Source: Parasphingorhabdus halotolerans
GTDB taxonomy: Bacteria > Pseudomonadota > Alphaproteobacteria > Sphingomonadales > Sphingomonadaceae
Length of the DNA stretch: 64,000 nt
Assembly: GCF_012516475.1 (NCBI RefSeq)
Contig: NZ_CP051217.1
Location: 1 to 64,000 of the forward strand
Direction of reading: 5' to 3'
Shown here: positions 35,887-46,569 of the stretch, in pieces
Numbering within the stretch: position 1 is the first letter of the stretch
How the letters are laid out: every line of letters starts with the position of its first letter
Notes under the pieces: model-generated
Told to the model about the DNA's origin: nothing
The model's database searches: none
What the model saw: only the letters and a program-made list of their open reading frames with translations
Made by a program: the position numbers and the translations under genes

Positions 35887-36237
35887 ATGACTGAATTTGC
35901 CGTCCGCGCGATATTGTCGGGGATAATCATTGCTGTTGTGGCGATGATTGCCCGGCGATATCCGGCGATGGGCGCGCTGATTGCATCGTTGCCGCTGATT
36001 TCCATACTCGCCATGATCTGGTTGTGGCGGGATACGGGGGACACCAATCTGATCGCGGATCATGTGCAGGCGACATTTTTCTACGTCATCCCGAGCTTGC
36101 CGATGTTCTTGCTGATTCCAATGATGTTGCGGCAAGGCGTGAACTTTTGGGCTTCTCTATCAGCCGGTATTCTATTGACCTTCGTTCTTTATCTCGTGAC
36201 AATTCCGATTGCAGCGCGATTTGGCATCAAGCTATAG
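35887..36237 (+). CDS. DUF3147 family membrane protein
   Basis: A 116-residue hydrophobic protein with four predicted helices and the family-like segment GALIASLPLISILAMIWLWRDTGD (residues 29-52). I recognise it as DUF3147-like; its function is unknown. It starts 15 bp after the methyltransferase stop and ends 8 bp before aguB, so it is co-transcribed with the agmatine genes. Role in transport or envelope adaptation cannot be stated. Confidence 0.8.
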   Translation: MTEFAVRAILSGIIIAVVAMIARRYPAMGALIASLPLISILAMIWLWRDTGDTNLIADHVQATFFYVIPSLPMFLLIPMMLRQGVNFWASLSAGILLTFVLYLVTIPIAARFGIKL

Positions 36238-36245
36238 CATTGGTT

Positions 36246-37097
36246 ATGACACAGAAGATCACCGTCGCGGCTTTGCAGCTTGCCCTCAATGGGAGCGAAC
36301 AGGACAATATCGAAGGCGTCAGCGATCAAGTTGCCCAGGCAGCGGAGCAGGGCGCGCAGGTCATTTTGCCGCCTGAACTGTTCGCTGGCCCTTATTTCTG
36401 TAAAACAGAAGACGAAGCGCTGTTTGCGTCGGCTTTCCCGGCGCGGGAGAGCGCGCCCGTATTGGCGATGCAGAAACTCGCCAAGAAGCTTGGCGTAGCC
36501 ATCCCGGCCAGCTTCTTCGAACGCGATGGTCAGCACTATTACAATAGTGTCGCGATGATCGGGCCGGATGGCGCAATCATGGGTTTATACCGCAAAAGCC
36601 ATATCCCGGACGGTCCGGGCTATGAGGAAAAATTCTACTTCCGCCCCGGCAATAGCGGCTTTAAAGTCTGGCAGGTTTTCGGCGCGACTATTGGCGTGGG
36701 GATATGCTGGGACCAATGGTATCCTGAAACCGCCCGCGCGATGGCGCTGATGGGCGCAGAGATTTTATTCTACCCCACTGCGATTGGTTCTGAACCTTAT
36801 GATGCCGATCTCGATACCAGCCGGATGTGGCGCCGCGCGATGCAGGGGCATGCGGTGAGCAATTGCATGCCAGTGGTGGCGAGCAACCGGATTGGCGAAG
36901 AAGACGGCCAGAAATTCTACGGCCACAGCTTTATCGCCAACGAATGGGGCGATCTCGTGCTCGAATATGGCGCGGTAGAAAGCGGCGTTCTGGTTTCCAC
37001 TTTTGATCTGGAACAAGCCCGTAAACACCGTGCTGGCATGGGCTTTTTCCGCGATCGCCGGCCGGAGCTTTATGGGCGTTTAGCCGAAGATAGTTAA
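36246..37097 (+). CDS. aguB: N-carbamoylputrescine amidase
   Basis: A 283-residue nitrilase-superfamily enzyme. The Glu-Lys-Cys triad is Glu44 (LPPELFAG), Lys117 (LYRKSHIPDGPGY) and Cys154 (GVGICWDQWYPE). It hydrolyses N-carbamoylputrescine to putrescine, completing the aguA pathway. The start was set at the ATG at 36246, matching the family N-terminus MTQKITVAALQ; a longer open frame upstream lies inside the DUF3147 gene. Length is normal. Confidence 0.94.
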   Translation: MTQKITVAALQLALNGSEQDNIEGVSDQVAQAAEQGAQVILPPELFAGPYFCKTEDEALFASAFPARESAPVLAMQKLAKKLGVAIPASFFERDGQHYYNSVAMIGPDGAIMGLYRKSHIPDGPGYEEKFYFRPGNSGFKVWQVFGATIGVGICWDQWYPETARAMALMGAEILFYPTAIGSEPYDADLDTSRMWRRAMQGHAVSNCMPVVASNRIGEEDGQKFYGHSFIANEWGDLVLEYGAVESGVLVSTFDLEQARKHRAGMGFFRDRRPELYGRLAEDS

Positions 37098-37138
37098 TCA
37101 TCTGGACCAAAGGGCCGTTAGCCATGTAATATGCGACC

Positions 37139-37798
37139 ATGATTACGGAAAATCCCACCGCTTATCTGTTCGTCAGGCTGGCCCTGATGTTAGCGCTGGC
37201 CATACCGTCATCGCTTACCGCACGCGACCGCTTCATTGTCGAATATGCCGATGATGTGGTCAATTTGCCGCCCAAAAAGGCAGCGCAAGTCGCACAGCCT
37301 CCAGCAAAACCTATTGTGACAGAAGCCCCGGCGCCCCTGGTCAACGTTATCCATTATGTTGAGCTCGAACGACCGCTGGAATTTGGCGAACATTACTGGG
37401 ATGAGAGTTTCGTCAAATCCCAAGGCCTTCGCGGGCCAGCGCAAATTGTCGTCGATCTCGAGGCTGAGCAACTCTATGTTTATCGGGCAGGTGCCGAAAT
37501 AGCGCGTTCGAAAATCACCCGCGGCTGGGAGCAATATAACACACCCACCGGCGTCTTTCCGATATTGGAGAAGGACGCTGATCATTATAGCAGCACCTAT
37601 GATGGCGCGCCGATGCCTTATAATCTGCGGTTGACCTGGCAGGGCGTCGCGATCCACGGTTCGGACGTTGACGATGTTTCTGCGACCCATGGATGTATCG
37701 GTGTGCCGCTCGAATTTGCCCGGAAACTATTTTCCAATGTCCGCAAGGGCGATAAGGTGCTGGTGACGCGGAACTGGCAACGAGATATTTACGGGTGA
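37139..37798 (+). CDS. L,D-transpeptidase (YkuD domain)
   Basis: A 219-residue exported protein with an N-terminal hydrophobic segment (residues 9-23). The YkuD active site appears as AIHGSDVDDVSATHGCIGVP near residue 190, with the catalytic Cys and two histidines. It forms or modifies peptidoglycan cross-links, or attaches proteins to peptidoglycan, in the periplasm. Its stop lies inside the 3' end of the convergent uracil-DNA glycosylase gene (10-bp tail overlap). The sequence before the YkuD domain is proline-rich. Confidence 0.88.
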   Translation: MITENPTAYLFVRLALMLALAIPSSLTARDRFIVEYADDVVNLPPKKAAQVAQPPAKPIVTEAPAPLVNVIHYVELERPLEFGEHYWDESFVKSQGLRGPAQIVVDLEAEQLYVYRAGAEIARSKITRGWEQYNTPTGVFPILEKDADHYSSTYDGAPMPYNLRLTWQGVAIHGSDVDDVSATHGCIGVPLEFARKLFSNVRKGDKVLVTRNWQRDIYG

Positions 37799-38460
37799 CT
37801 GACCCCATCTACGATTGACTGGAAAACTTCCTCAAACATCTCCACCGTCAACCGCCTGGTATTCACATTATATCGGCTGCAATGATAGCTGTCGATCAGG
37901 ACGCGGCCATCAGGCAATTGATGACGCGCACCGTGCGCAAACTTATGATCCGCCAGCTTCTGCCCGGACATCCGCATGATGCTATCATGCGCGATTTTGC
38001 CGAGTACCAGAATGACTTTAAGATTCGGCAGAGCGTTCAGCGCCTTTGCCAGATAATCGCGGCAATTGTTAATCTCGACACCTGTTGGTTTATTCTCAGG
38101 CGGCAGACATTTTACCGCGTTCAGGATAATCGCACCATTTAACGTCACGCGATCATCGATACTTGAACGGAAAGTTCCGGTTGAAAGGCCGACCTTATCC
38201 AGCGTTGCAAATAGCAATTCACCCGATGCGTCGCCTGTAAACGGCCTGCCGGTGCGGTTTGCGCCTTCCTTTCCCGGAGCAAGGCCGACAATTGCCAGCC
38301 ACGCATCGGGATCGCCAAAGGCGGGGACCGGCGCATTCCACCAATCAGGATGCTCCTTGCGGAGCGATTTGCGCAGCTTGACCAAACGCGGGCAACGGCG
38401 GCAACCGGATGGCGCTTCGGCAAAAGGAAGGGGACTATGATTGCTCATAGCCCCCGCCAT
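37789..38460 (-). CDS. Uracil-DNA glycosylase, family 5-like (UdgB)
   Basis: A 223-residue iron-sulfur uracil-DNA glycosylase. Motif 1 is GLAPGKEGANRTGRPFTGDASG and the later His motif is DSYHCSRYN. Cysteines suited to a [4Fe-4S] cluster are at GCRRCPR (residues 20 and 23), VKCLPPENK and INNCRDYL. It excises uracil from DNA. Start at 38460 or the internal ATG four codons later are both possible. It is convergent with and overlaps the L,D-transpeptidase gene. Confidence 0.9.
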   Translation of the reverse strand: MAGAMSNHSPLPFAEAPSGCRRCPRLVKLRKSLRKEHPDWWNAPVPAFGDPDAWLAIVGLAPGKEGANRTGRPFTGDASGELLFATLDKVGLSTGTFRSSIDDRVTLNGAIILNAVKCLPPENKPTGVEINNCRDYLAKALNALPNLKVILVLGKIAHDSIMRMSGQKLADHKFAHGARHQLPDGRVLIDSYHCSRYNVNTRRLTVEMFEEVFQSIVDGVSHP

Positions 38461-38487
38461 TTTTTGCCGTTTGTTGCTTGCGGAATA

Positions 38488-38859
38488 TCAGTCTTTCAAA
38501 TCCGCAGGAACAATGCCGCCATTGGCTGCGATTTCGCTCATCACGCGTTTGTGCAGCGCGATATTATCTTCGGCGCTCCCGCCGTAGCCGGTGATGCCGA
38601 GTTCGGCGGCCAGTTCCTTGCGGTTTTCGTAGCTTGCATCAATCTGGACCAGTTTCATCAGATCCACGATCGAAGTGCGCCAGTTCAATTTGTCGGAGCC
38701 AGGTACATTGTCGAGACGCGCTGCGACATCAACTTCGGTGATGGCTGCCCGTGCCGCTGGCTTGTTTTCCATTGGAATAGCAGCCGGTGCAGCCGCTGGT
38801 TCAGCCGCTTTTGCTTCACCGCCAAAAATTGCGCTCTTGATTTTACCAAATATGCTCAT
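38488..38859 (-). CDS. DUF3597 family protein
   Basis: A 123-residue cytoplasmic protein. The start MSIFGKIKSAIFGG is followed by an Ala/Pro linker and the DUF3597 domain (KLNWRTSIVDLMKLVQIDASYENRKELAAELG, residues 57-88). The function is not known; the family is widespread in proteobacteria. It is separated from the upstream-lying DUF937 gene by about 235 bp of divergent intergenic DNA. Confidence 0.87.
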   Translation of the reverse strand: MSIFGKIKSAIFGGEAKAAEPAAAPAAIPMENKPAARAAITEVDVAARLDNVPGSDKLNWRTSIVDLMKLVQIDASYENRKELAAELGITGYGGSAEDNIALHKRVMSEIAANGGIVPADLKD

Positions 38860-39095
38860 GTTTTGCTCCTCATTCTGAATAATTCGAGTCTTCTTTTGAT
38901 CACTCTTAGAAGGTATTTCGGAGTTGCTGGTCCAAGAGTCAAATGGTGGACCGCTTTATTTTCAATTTTGACCAGTTTGGCGATGTAAACATTGGTAAAG
39001 ATTCCAAAAAATGGGTTTCGGCCAATAAATTGTGCTAAGTGAACCTCCGGAAAAACAGGGACTCGCTAAAGTTCCCGCGAATATGGAGAGACGCT

Positions 39096-39671
39096 ATGAA
39101 TATTCTAGATGTGTTGCAGCAATCGGGCGGCATTGGCACCATGGCCAAGGAATTGGGCATTAACGAGAGCGTTGCTCAGGCGGGCGCAGCAGCGTTGTTG
39201 CCCGCTATTTTGGGGGGCTTCAAGAAGACGACTCAAGCGCAACCTTCCGGGCTTGAAGGGCTAGGCGGATTGCTGGGCCAGCTCGGCGGCGGTGGATTGC
39301 TCGATAGTGTTCTCGGTTCTCAGCCTACACCGGTCAATAAGGGCAATGAAATTCTCGGTAATATTTTTGGCTCGAAGGAAGTGAGCCGTACGGTTGCTGC
39401 CGGAGCAGCGCAGCAAACGGGAATTAGCAGCGATCTGTTAAAGAAAATGCTTCCCGTGGTTGCGATGATGGTCGCTGGCTACATGGCAAAGCAAAGCGGC
39501 GAAGAATCTGGTGGTGGTGGCATCGGCGGACTGATTGGTGGATTGCTTGGCGGTGGAAACAAGGCCTCCTCAGGCGGTGCTATGGGTGGCATTGGATCTT
39601 TGCTTGATCTCGATGGCGACGGAAACCCGCTGGACGATATTATTGGTATGGCCGGGAAATTAATGCGCTAA
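39096..39671 (+). CDS. DUF937 family protein
   Basis: A 191-residue protein with the DUF937/YidB-like N-terminus (QQSGGIGTMAKELGINESVAQAGAAALLPAILGGFKK, residues 8-44). Gly-rich linkers and a C-terminal acidic loop DLDGDGNPLDD follow. The start at 39096 was chosen for GGAGAG about 7 bp upstream. Function unknown. A second, broken copy follows 24 bp downstream, and both end in similar Asp-rich calcium-loop-like motifs. Confidence 0.85.
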   Translation: MNILDVLQQSGGIGTMAKELGINESVAQAGAAALLPAILGGFKKTTQAQPSGLEGLGGLLGQLGGGGLLDSVLGSQPTPVNKGNEILGNIFGSKEVSRTVAAGAAQQTGISSDLLKKMLPVVAMMVAGYMAKQSGEESGGGGIGGLIGGLLGGGNKASSGGAMGGIGSLLDLDGDGNPLDDIIGMAGKLMR

Positions 39672-39695
39672 CAGCGCCAAACGAGGAGACGGGAA

Positions 39696-40076
39696 ATGGG
39701 CCTTTTGGACAATGTAATGAATATGCTGCCTGACGGTGTAAATCTTGAATCGATGGCTGAGAAGGTTGGCATGACCGCCGACGAATTGAAATCCGGCGGA
39801 GAAGCGCTGTTCAGCTAGTTGCGCGATGGCACGACTGATAAGGCCACAGCGATAAAAGAGGCGGCCGCAGAAGCTGGTGTTGATGCCGAGAAACTAAAAG
39901 GCTTGCTGCCAGCGATGGCAGAAAAAGCCGGTTTTGATGGTGAGGGCGGGTTGATGGAAAAACTTGGCGGTGATGATGGCCTCTTTGGCAAAGTCAGCGG
40001 TTTTCTTGACCGGGATGGAGACGGTAATCCGCTTAATGATATCACCGATATGGCAAAAGGCTTCTTCAAGAAGTAG
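39696..40076 (+). pseudogene. Second DUF937-like gene interrupted by an in-frame amber codon
   Basis: From the ATG at 39696 the frame reads MGLLDNVMNMLPDGVNLES and reaches GGEALFS, then a TAG at 39816-39818 (codon 41). It continues in the same frame as LRDGTTDKATAIKEAAAEAGVDAEKLKGLL and ends with DRDGDGNPLNDITDMAKGFFKK at 40076. The family continues with Gln at this place, so a single CAG-to-TAG change explains the break. GAGGAGACGG upstream is a good ribosome site. Translation might restart at the TTG at 39819, but this looks like one gene with a nonsense mutation or a sequencing error. Confidence 0.82.
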
Positions 40077-40107
40077 CCGGGGCTGGCCCAGCAGAGAGAG
40101 ACCTACT

Positions 40108-40587
40108 TCAGGAAACCGTTTTGCCGGATTCTACCTGTTTCGGCATTTCCTCAAGGATCAAGGTCCCGTTCGCCACATCTACGATACGCGCGGTTTCGCC
40201 CTTTTCAAGAGCGGGTCCGCGCGCCGGCCATTCACCGTCGCCGACTTTGACCCTGCCTGACGTGGCGTTGACCGGAGACACAACGGTAACGGTTGTGCCG
40301 ATCAGGCGGGCCGCTTTGTTGTTGAGCAATGGGTCTTCACTGGTGACAATATTTGTCAGATACCAGCGCCGTCCACCAAGCACAGAGGCAATCGTCGCTA
40401 CGCCAAAGGCCGTCAGCTGACCGGCTACGGTCAAGTCTATAAACAACGACAATATGCCTGTGACCGCTGCCGCTGCTGCCACCCAGATCAGGAATACGCC
40501 CGGAACAAACAATTCTGCCAGCGCCAGCAAAGCGGCGAGCGATAGCCAGACGTATTCCGGATTATTTATAGAAAAATCATCCATCAC
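40108..40587 (-). CDS. NfeD-like membrane protein
   Basis: A 159-residue protein with two or three N-terminal helices (LSLAALLALAELFVPGVFLIW and AAAAVTGILSLFIDL) and a C-terminal OB-fold region (TVTVVSPVNATSGRVKVGDGEWPARG). This is the short NfeD form that accompanies SPFH proteins. It is encoded 23 bp after the SPFH gene on the same strand, a conserved pair. NfeD probably regulates its SPFH partner at the membrane. Confidence 0.9.
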   Translation of the reverse strand: MMDDFSINNPEYVWLSLAALLALAELFVPGVFLIWVAAAAAVTGILSLFIDLTVAGQLTAFGVATIASVLGGRRWYLTNIVTSEDPLLNNKAARLIGTTVTVVSPVNATSGRVKVGDGEWPARGPALEKGETARIVDVANGTLILEEMPKQVESGKTVS

Positions 40588-40610
40588 GCATGTTCCAAAT
40601 CATTGCTCTG

Positions 40611-41585
40611 CTATTCACCGGGGTTTTCAAACGGACCCTTCCGTCTTGGCGGCGATGGCGGGGTGGGTATCACCGCTGCGTCTTTCAAAGCATCTTTTGC
40701 AAGCTCGCCAATGCCGCCTAAAGTGCCCATCAACTGCGTGGCTTCAACCGGGAACAATATTGTCTTGGCGTTTGGTGACGTCGCAAAGCCCGATATTGCT
40801 TTCACGTATTCCTGCGCTATGAAATAGTTGATTGCCTTGGAGTTTCCGCCCGCGATAGCGTCGGAGACAACTTGCGTCGCTTTGGCCTCTGCTTCAGCTT
40901 CGCGTTCACGCGCCTCGGCATCGCGGAAAGCGGCCTCCTTGCGGCCTTCCGCCTGCAAAATCTGTCCTTGCTTTTCACCTTCCGATCGCAGAATTTCGGA
41001 AGCTCTCGCGCCTTCCGCATCAAGAATATTGGCGCGTTTTTCACGCTCCGCTTTCATCTGCCGGGCCATTGCATTGATGATATCTTGCGGTGGCCGGATA
41101 TCCTTGATTTCCACGCGCGTGATTTTAATGCCCCAGGGCGTGGTCGCATCATCAATAACGGTGAGCAGGCGTCCATTGATTTCGTCGCGTTTGGACAGGG
41201 TTTCGTCCAGATCCATTGAGCCCATCACCGTACGCAAGTTCGTCGTCACGAGATTGAGAATGGCATTATACAGGTCATTGACCTCATAAGCGGCTTTGGG
41301 CGCATCAAGCACCTGGAAGAACACCACGCCATCGGTAGATATCATGGCATTGTCTTTGGTGATGATTTCCTGGCCGGGAATATCCAGTACCTGCTCCATC
41401 ATGTTAACCTTGCGGCCAACGCGATACAGAAACGCAGGAAAGAAATTGAAACCGGGCTGCGCAGTGGTCGTGAACCGACCGAAATATTCAATCGTATAAT
41501 GATAGCCCTGCCGAACGATTTTTATACTGGCGAACAGGTAGATAATTGTGACCAGCAGTACTAGCAGCAACAGCGAAGTTCCCAT
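40611..41585 (-). CDS. SPFH/band 7 protein, QmcA-like
   Basis: A 324-residue stomatin-like protein: one N-terminal helix ([17 protein letters not shown]), the SPFH domain ([27 protein letters not shown] to [21 protein letters not shown]), and a helical, Glu/Ala-rich coiled coil (about residues 205-260). Such proteins form large ring or cage oligomers in the membrane. The ATG at 41585 is preferred over 41594 because AAGGA is about 9 bp upstream. Its partner nfeD follows. Confidence 0.9.
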   Translation of the reverse strand: MGTSLLLLVLLVTIIYLFASIKIVRQGYHYTIEYFGRFTTTAQPGFNFFPAFLYRVGRKVNMMEQVLDIPGQEIITKDNAMISTDGVVFFQVLDAPKAAYEVNDLYNAILNLVTTNLRTVMGSMDLDETLSKRDEINGRLLTVIDDATTPWGIKITRVEIKDIRPPQDIINAMARQMKAEREKRANILDAEGARASEILRSEGEKQGQILQAEGRKEAAFRDAEAREREAEAEAKATQVVSDAIAGGNSKAINYFIAQEYVKAISGFATSPNAKTILFPVEATQLMGTLGGIGELAKDALKDAAVIPTPPSPPRRKGPFENPGE

Positions 41586-41688
41586 GACAGGCATCCTTTT
41601 GATTGAAGTCCGTTTATCATTGATTATTTGCGCCAAAATGCCAAGGGAAAAGGTAATTTTTCGGGGATACACAGGGTTATTGTATAAT

Positions 41689-43191
41689 ATGGTTTTTCGA
41701 TTGGTTTTTGTTTGGCTGTGTTTCAGTTTCTCGCACTCTGCCGATGCCGCTCCGATCACCGAAGCAGATTTGCGCGGGCACATCGAAATTCTGGCCAGCG
41801 ATGAATTTGAGGGACGAAAGCCAGGCACTGAAGGCGAGAATAAAGCGGTTAATTACATTGCGACGCAGTGGCGTGAAGCCGGAGTAGTTCCGGCAGGCGA
41901 AAACGGATCGTGGTACACGCCCGTGCAACTTGTCGACCGGACACCAGTCAAGCACGACATATCGTTGGTTCACTATGACGGGCAGCGATCAAAGAAACTC
42001 CGCATCGATTCCAAAGAGGTAATTCTGCGCGGTGCGATGCAATCTGCCAGCATGTCGGACGCACAGATGATATTTGCCGGTTACGGAACCGGTAACGCAG
42101 CGGCATTGCGGCAAGCTGTTTCGGGAAAACTGGCGATCATGCTCCTCGAAGCCCCAGGAGAGCGGGAAGATTTCCCTGACTATCGCAAACGCAAAGCGAA
42201 CCTGATTGCGGCGGGAGCTTTGGGCGTATTGACGGTGATTGACGATAAAACCCGCTGGCGGCGGTCCGCGCGGCGCTACCTAACCGCCAGCGCCACGCTT
42301 GCCGGGGAGGGTGAGCATGCTTCGATAGAAGGTATTATCAGCACGAAACAATTCGCGAAACTGATGCGAAAGTCCGGCTTAAATGCAGATGGGCTTGTTG
42401 CAATGGCAAGGTTGGATGATTTTGAGCCTCAGCCGCTACCAGTTCATGCCGATATCGATGTTGAAACCCGGATACATGATTATGTTTCTCACAACGTAAT
42501 TGGCAAAATACCGGGCAAGCACCCGGAAAGTGGTGCGGTACTTTTTCTGGGTCACTGGGATCATTTCGGGGAATGTCGGGCAGAGGGAGAAGCCGACCGG
42601 ATCTGCAATGGCGCGGTTGATAACGCCAGCGGTATATCGTTGTTGATCGAAGTCGCCAAACGGCTTGCCAGAATTCCGCATGATCGCGACATTTATATTC
42701 TGGCAACGACAGCCGAAGAAACAGGTCTGCTCGGCGCGCGCGCGTTTGCGGAACATCCTGCTGTGTCGCTTGATAAACTGGTAGCTGTATTCAATGCAGA
42801 CACGGTGGCGCTGGCACCGGATGGAAAACTGATTGCTGTTGTAGGGCGCGGTAAAACCGAACTGGATGAGGAAATTGAGAACATTGCCAAAACCGAAGGG
42901 AGGGAAATCGACAAAACCGACAAAGCCAATGCGTTTCTCAAACGTCAGGACGGATTTGTTTTTCTTGAACGCGGTATTCCCACGTTCATGATCACAAGCG
43001 CATTTTCTGATCAGCAACGGCTGGATGCTTATTTGGCGGGGCGCTATCACGATGTTTCAGATGAAGCGGATGGCGAATTATTGCTTGGTGGCGCTGCCGA
43101 TGATGCCAATTTCCATGTCGCTCTGGGCCGGTATTTTGCCAGCACCGCAACTTATTCCAAAAAGGCCACTAGCGATAAGCAGGCAAACTGA
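41689..43191 (+). CDS. M28 family zinc aminopeptidase, exported
   Basis: A 500-residue protein with a signal peptide ([19 protein letters not shown]). The body starts [24 protein letters not shown] and includes an inserted middle domain. Zinc ligands appear as [18 protein letters not shown] (Asp), EET (Glu), NADTVAL (Asp) and GRYHDVSD (His). It is distantly similar to the M28 gene at 32108 (same architecture) but is not a near copy. The ATG at 41689 was chosen because it directly starts a signal peptide; a TATAAT at 41683 lies just upstream, so the true start is not certain. Confidence 0.85.
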   Translation: MVFRLVFVWLCFSFSHSADAAPITEADLRGHIEILASDEFEGRKPGTEGENKAVNYIATQWREAGVVPAGENGSWYTPVQLVDRTPVKHDISLVHYDGQRSKKLRIDSKEVILRGAMQSASMSDAQMIFAGYGTGNAAALRQAVSGKLAIMLLEAPGEREDFPDYRKRKANLIAAGALGVLTVIDDKTRWRRSARRYLTASATLAGEGEHASIEGIISTKQFAKLMRKSGLNADGLVAMARLDDFEPQPLPVHADIDVETRIHDYVSHNVIGKIPGKHPESGAVLFLGHWDHFGECRAEGEADRICNGAVDNASGISLLIEVAKRLARIPHDRDIYILATTAEETGLLGARAFAEHPAVSLDKLVAVFNADTVALAPDGKLIAVVGRGKTELDEEIENIAKTEGREIDKTDKANAFLKRQDGFVFLERGIPTFMITSAFSDQQRLDAYLAGRYHDVSDEADGELLLGGAADDANFHVALGRYFASTATYSKKATSDKQAN

Positions 43192-43228
43192 TTACATGGG
43201 CCGCCACAGAATCAAATTTTGTATTTAG

Positions 43229-44707
<1,479 letters not shown>

Positions 44708-44716
44708 GTTGAACTT

Positions 44717-45895
44717 GTGAGACCTGCAGCGCGCTTGCAAGCAGCGATTGAGCTGCTCGATGAAATCATAATTGCTGCGCGGGATAATGGCGCATCAGCG
44801 GATAATATCGCCAAAAAGTTCTTCAAAGCACGGCGTTATGCTGGTTCGGGGGATCGCCGCAAAATCCGCGAACTGGTCTATGAGGCGATCCGTCGATTTG
44901 GTGAGCGTCCGGAAAACGGTCGCGCGGCGATGGTTGCGCTGGCCAAAGAAATACCCGGACTCGCGCAATTGTTTGATGGCTCCGATTACGGGCCTGCAAC
45001 GATCACAGAGAACGAACCTGTTGCTGATGGTTCCAATATTCCGGATTGGCTCAAGGGAAGATTTGTCGCTCTGATCGATGATGCTGAAAAGGCCGCATTG
45101 TTTGACCGCGCGGCATTGGATATTCGTATCAATCCTAAAAAGGCACTCGCCGCAGATGTGGCTACCATTTGGCCAGAGGCGGAAAAGCTCCCGTTGCCCA
45201 ATGCCTGGCGTCTGCCAACCGGCACTAGCGTCGAAGCGAGCGAGGGCTATGGTAGCGGCGCGATCGAAATTCAGGATTTGGGAAGCCAGGCGATTGTCGC
45301 AGCATGCTTGCTCAATGAACCGGAACTGGTTTTGGATCTTTGCGCCGGGGCAGGCGGCAAAACGCTGGGAATGGCAGCGCAATTCAAAAATGATGCCCGT
45401 ATCATCGCTGCCGATACCGACCGCAATCGTCTGAGCCGCATTGAACCGAGAATGCGCAGGGCTGGAGCGCGGAACATTGAGACGCTGCTGTTGGCCCCCA
45501 ATAAAGAAATGGACGCGCTGTCGCAGCTTAACGGTATATGCGACATCGTGCTGGTTGATGCACCTTGCACAGGCACAGGCACATGGCGCAGGAATCCGGA
45601 GCTGCGCTGGCGGATGACACCAAAACGGCTCCAGCAGACGGTGCAGTTGCAGCAGCGACTGCTTCAATTGGGCAGCGAACTGGTAAAATCCGGAGGGCGA
45701 CTAGTTTATGCCGTTTGTTCGCTTCTGGATGAAGAAGGCGGCGATCAGACCGAAGTGTTTCTGGCAAATAACCCGGGCTGGCGGCATATAGATGTTGATT
45801 TGCCGATAGGCCGCCCATATCGTAGGGGTATATTACTTTCACCGTATCATGACGGAACGGATGGCTTTTATTTTACCTGCCTCGAAAAATTGTGA
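44717..45895 (+). CDS. rsmB: 16S rRNA m5C methyltransferase RsmB/Sun family
   Basis: A 392-residue RNA cytosine-5 methyltransferase with a NusB-like N-terminal domain. SAM motif I is VLDLCAGAGGKTLGMA, motif IV is VDAPCTGTGTWRRNPE with the conserved Cys, and motif VI is YAVCSLLDEEG with the catalytic Cys. It starts with GTG, 9 bp after guaB. The specific target (position 967 in E. coli) is inferred from the family. Confidence 0.9.
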   Translation: MRPAARLQAAIELLDEIIIAARDNGASADNIAKKFFKARRYAGSGDRRKIRELVYEAIRRFGERPENGRAAMVALAKEIPGLAQLFDGSDYGPATITENEPVADGSNIPDWLKGRFVALIDDAEKAALFDRAALDIRINPKKALAADVATIWPEAEKLPLPNAWRLPTGTSVEASEGYGSGAIEIQDLGSQAIVAACLLNEPELVLDLCAGAGGKTLGMAAQFKNDARIIAADTDRNRLSRIEPRMRRAGARNIETLLLAPNKEMDALSQLNGICDIVLVDAPCTGTGTWRRNPELRWRMTPKRLQQTVQLQQRLLQLGSELVKSGGRLVYAVCSLLDEEGGDQTEVFLANNPGWRHIDVDLPIGRPYRRGILLSPYHDGTDGFYFTCLEKL

Positions 45896-45964
45896 TAGCT
45901 TCGCATGTTAATCGCGGATGCAGGTGATTCTGGTAAAAGCCGTGAAAGTCTAATGGAGCTTATT

Positions 45965-46495
45965 ATGCGTTTTTCTCCCGCCGCGATTGCTATGTCTCTG
46001 GTTTTGGCTACTGTTTCGAGTGCCGGTTATTCTCAGTCCGCCGATGTCGAGATCAAGGCCCGCTCGGTTGAACTGATGAATCAGGGTGAAGCAGCGCAAA
46101 ATGCTGGAAATTTCGTGCTGGCTACGGACCTATATGAAACGGCTTTGGCGGTTGATCCGCGTAATGGCTCAGCCTTCATCGCGCTGGCCCAAATTGCCCG
46201 AGCAGAGAAATTGCCGGGCAAGGCGATCCGGCTCTATCGCGAGGCGCTCATTCTTGATCCCAATAATCTTGACGCTTTGTCAGGGCAGGGTGAAGCGCTC
46301 GTTCAGCGAGGCGCGGTTGAAAAAGCCAAAATCAACCTTTCGCGAATAGAAACGCTTTGCCGGACACGTTGTGACCAGACCGACAAGCTGGCTGCAGTCA
46401 TTAAAGAGTCGGAGAAGATGCCGGTAATGTCGGCTCAGGCTGTTACGCCAAAACCGCAGGTCGGTGACGAAGAACCGGTTACAGAAACGCCATAA
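45965..46495 (+). CDS. Exported TPR-repeat protein
   Basis: A 176-residue protein with a signal peptide (PAAIAMSLVLATVSSAGYSQ) and two or three TPR units (GEAAQNAGNFVLATDLYETALAVDPRNGSAFIALAQIARAE and LYREALILDPNNLDALSGQGEAL). Two cysteines lie close together near residue 137 (CRTRC). The start at 45965 was chosen because upstream residues would spoil the signal peptide. Probably a periplasmic scaffold; function is not assigned. It converges with rppH. Confidence 0.82.
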   Translation: MRFSPAAIAMSLVLATVSSAGYSQSADVEIKARSVELMNQGEAAQNAGNFVLATDLYETALAVDPRNGSAFIALAQIARAEKLPGKAIRLYREALILDPNNLDALSGQGEALVQRGAVEKAKINLSRIETLCRTRCDQTDKLAAVIKESEKMPVMSAQAVTPKPQVGDEEPVTETP

Positions 46496-46569
46496 TTTCC
46501 AATTTGATGGAATATATGGAAGCCTGAATTAGCCTGAATATTTTTTGCTAGGGTTCGCGTCCTGGTTTG

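Noticed and set aside
34885..36135. A 416-codon open frame on the minus strand
   Set aside because: It is antisense to the methyltransferase and DUF3147 genes, has repetitive low-complexity protein (Val-His-Leu-Ala repeats opposite the MDHSK units) and no recognisable motif.
39819..40076. Separate gene starting at the TTG right after the amber codon
   Set aside because: No ribosome site and the frame continues the upstream DUF937 frame exactly; one broken gene is simpler.
41683..41688. TATAAT as a promoter for the second M28 gene
   Set aside because: It touches the chosen start codon and has no good -35 at 17 bp, so it is more likely chance or the start is misplaced; too uncertain to list as a feature.
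46518..46536. Direct repeat GCCTGAAT near the end of the TPR gene
   Set aside because: Two 8-bp copies with a 2-bp gap are too short to support a function.
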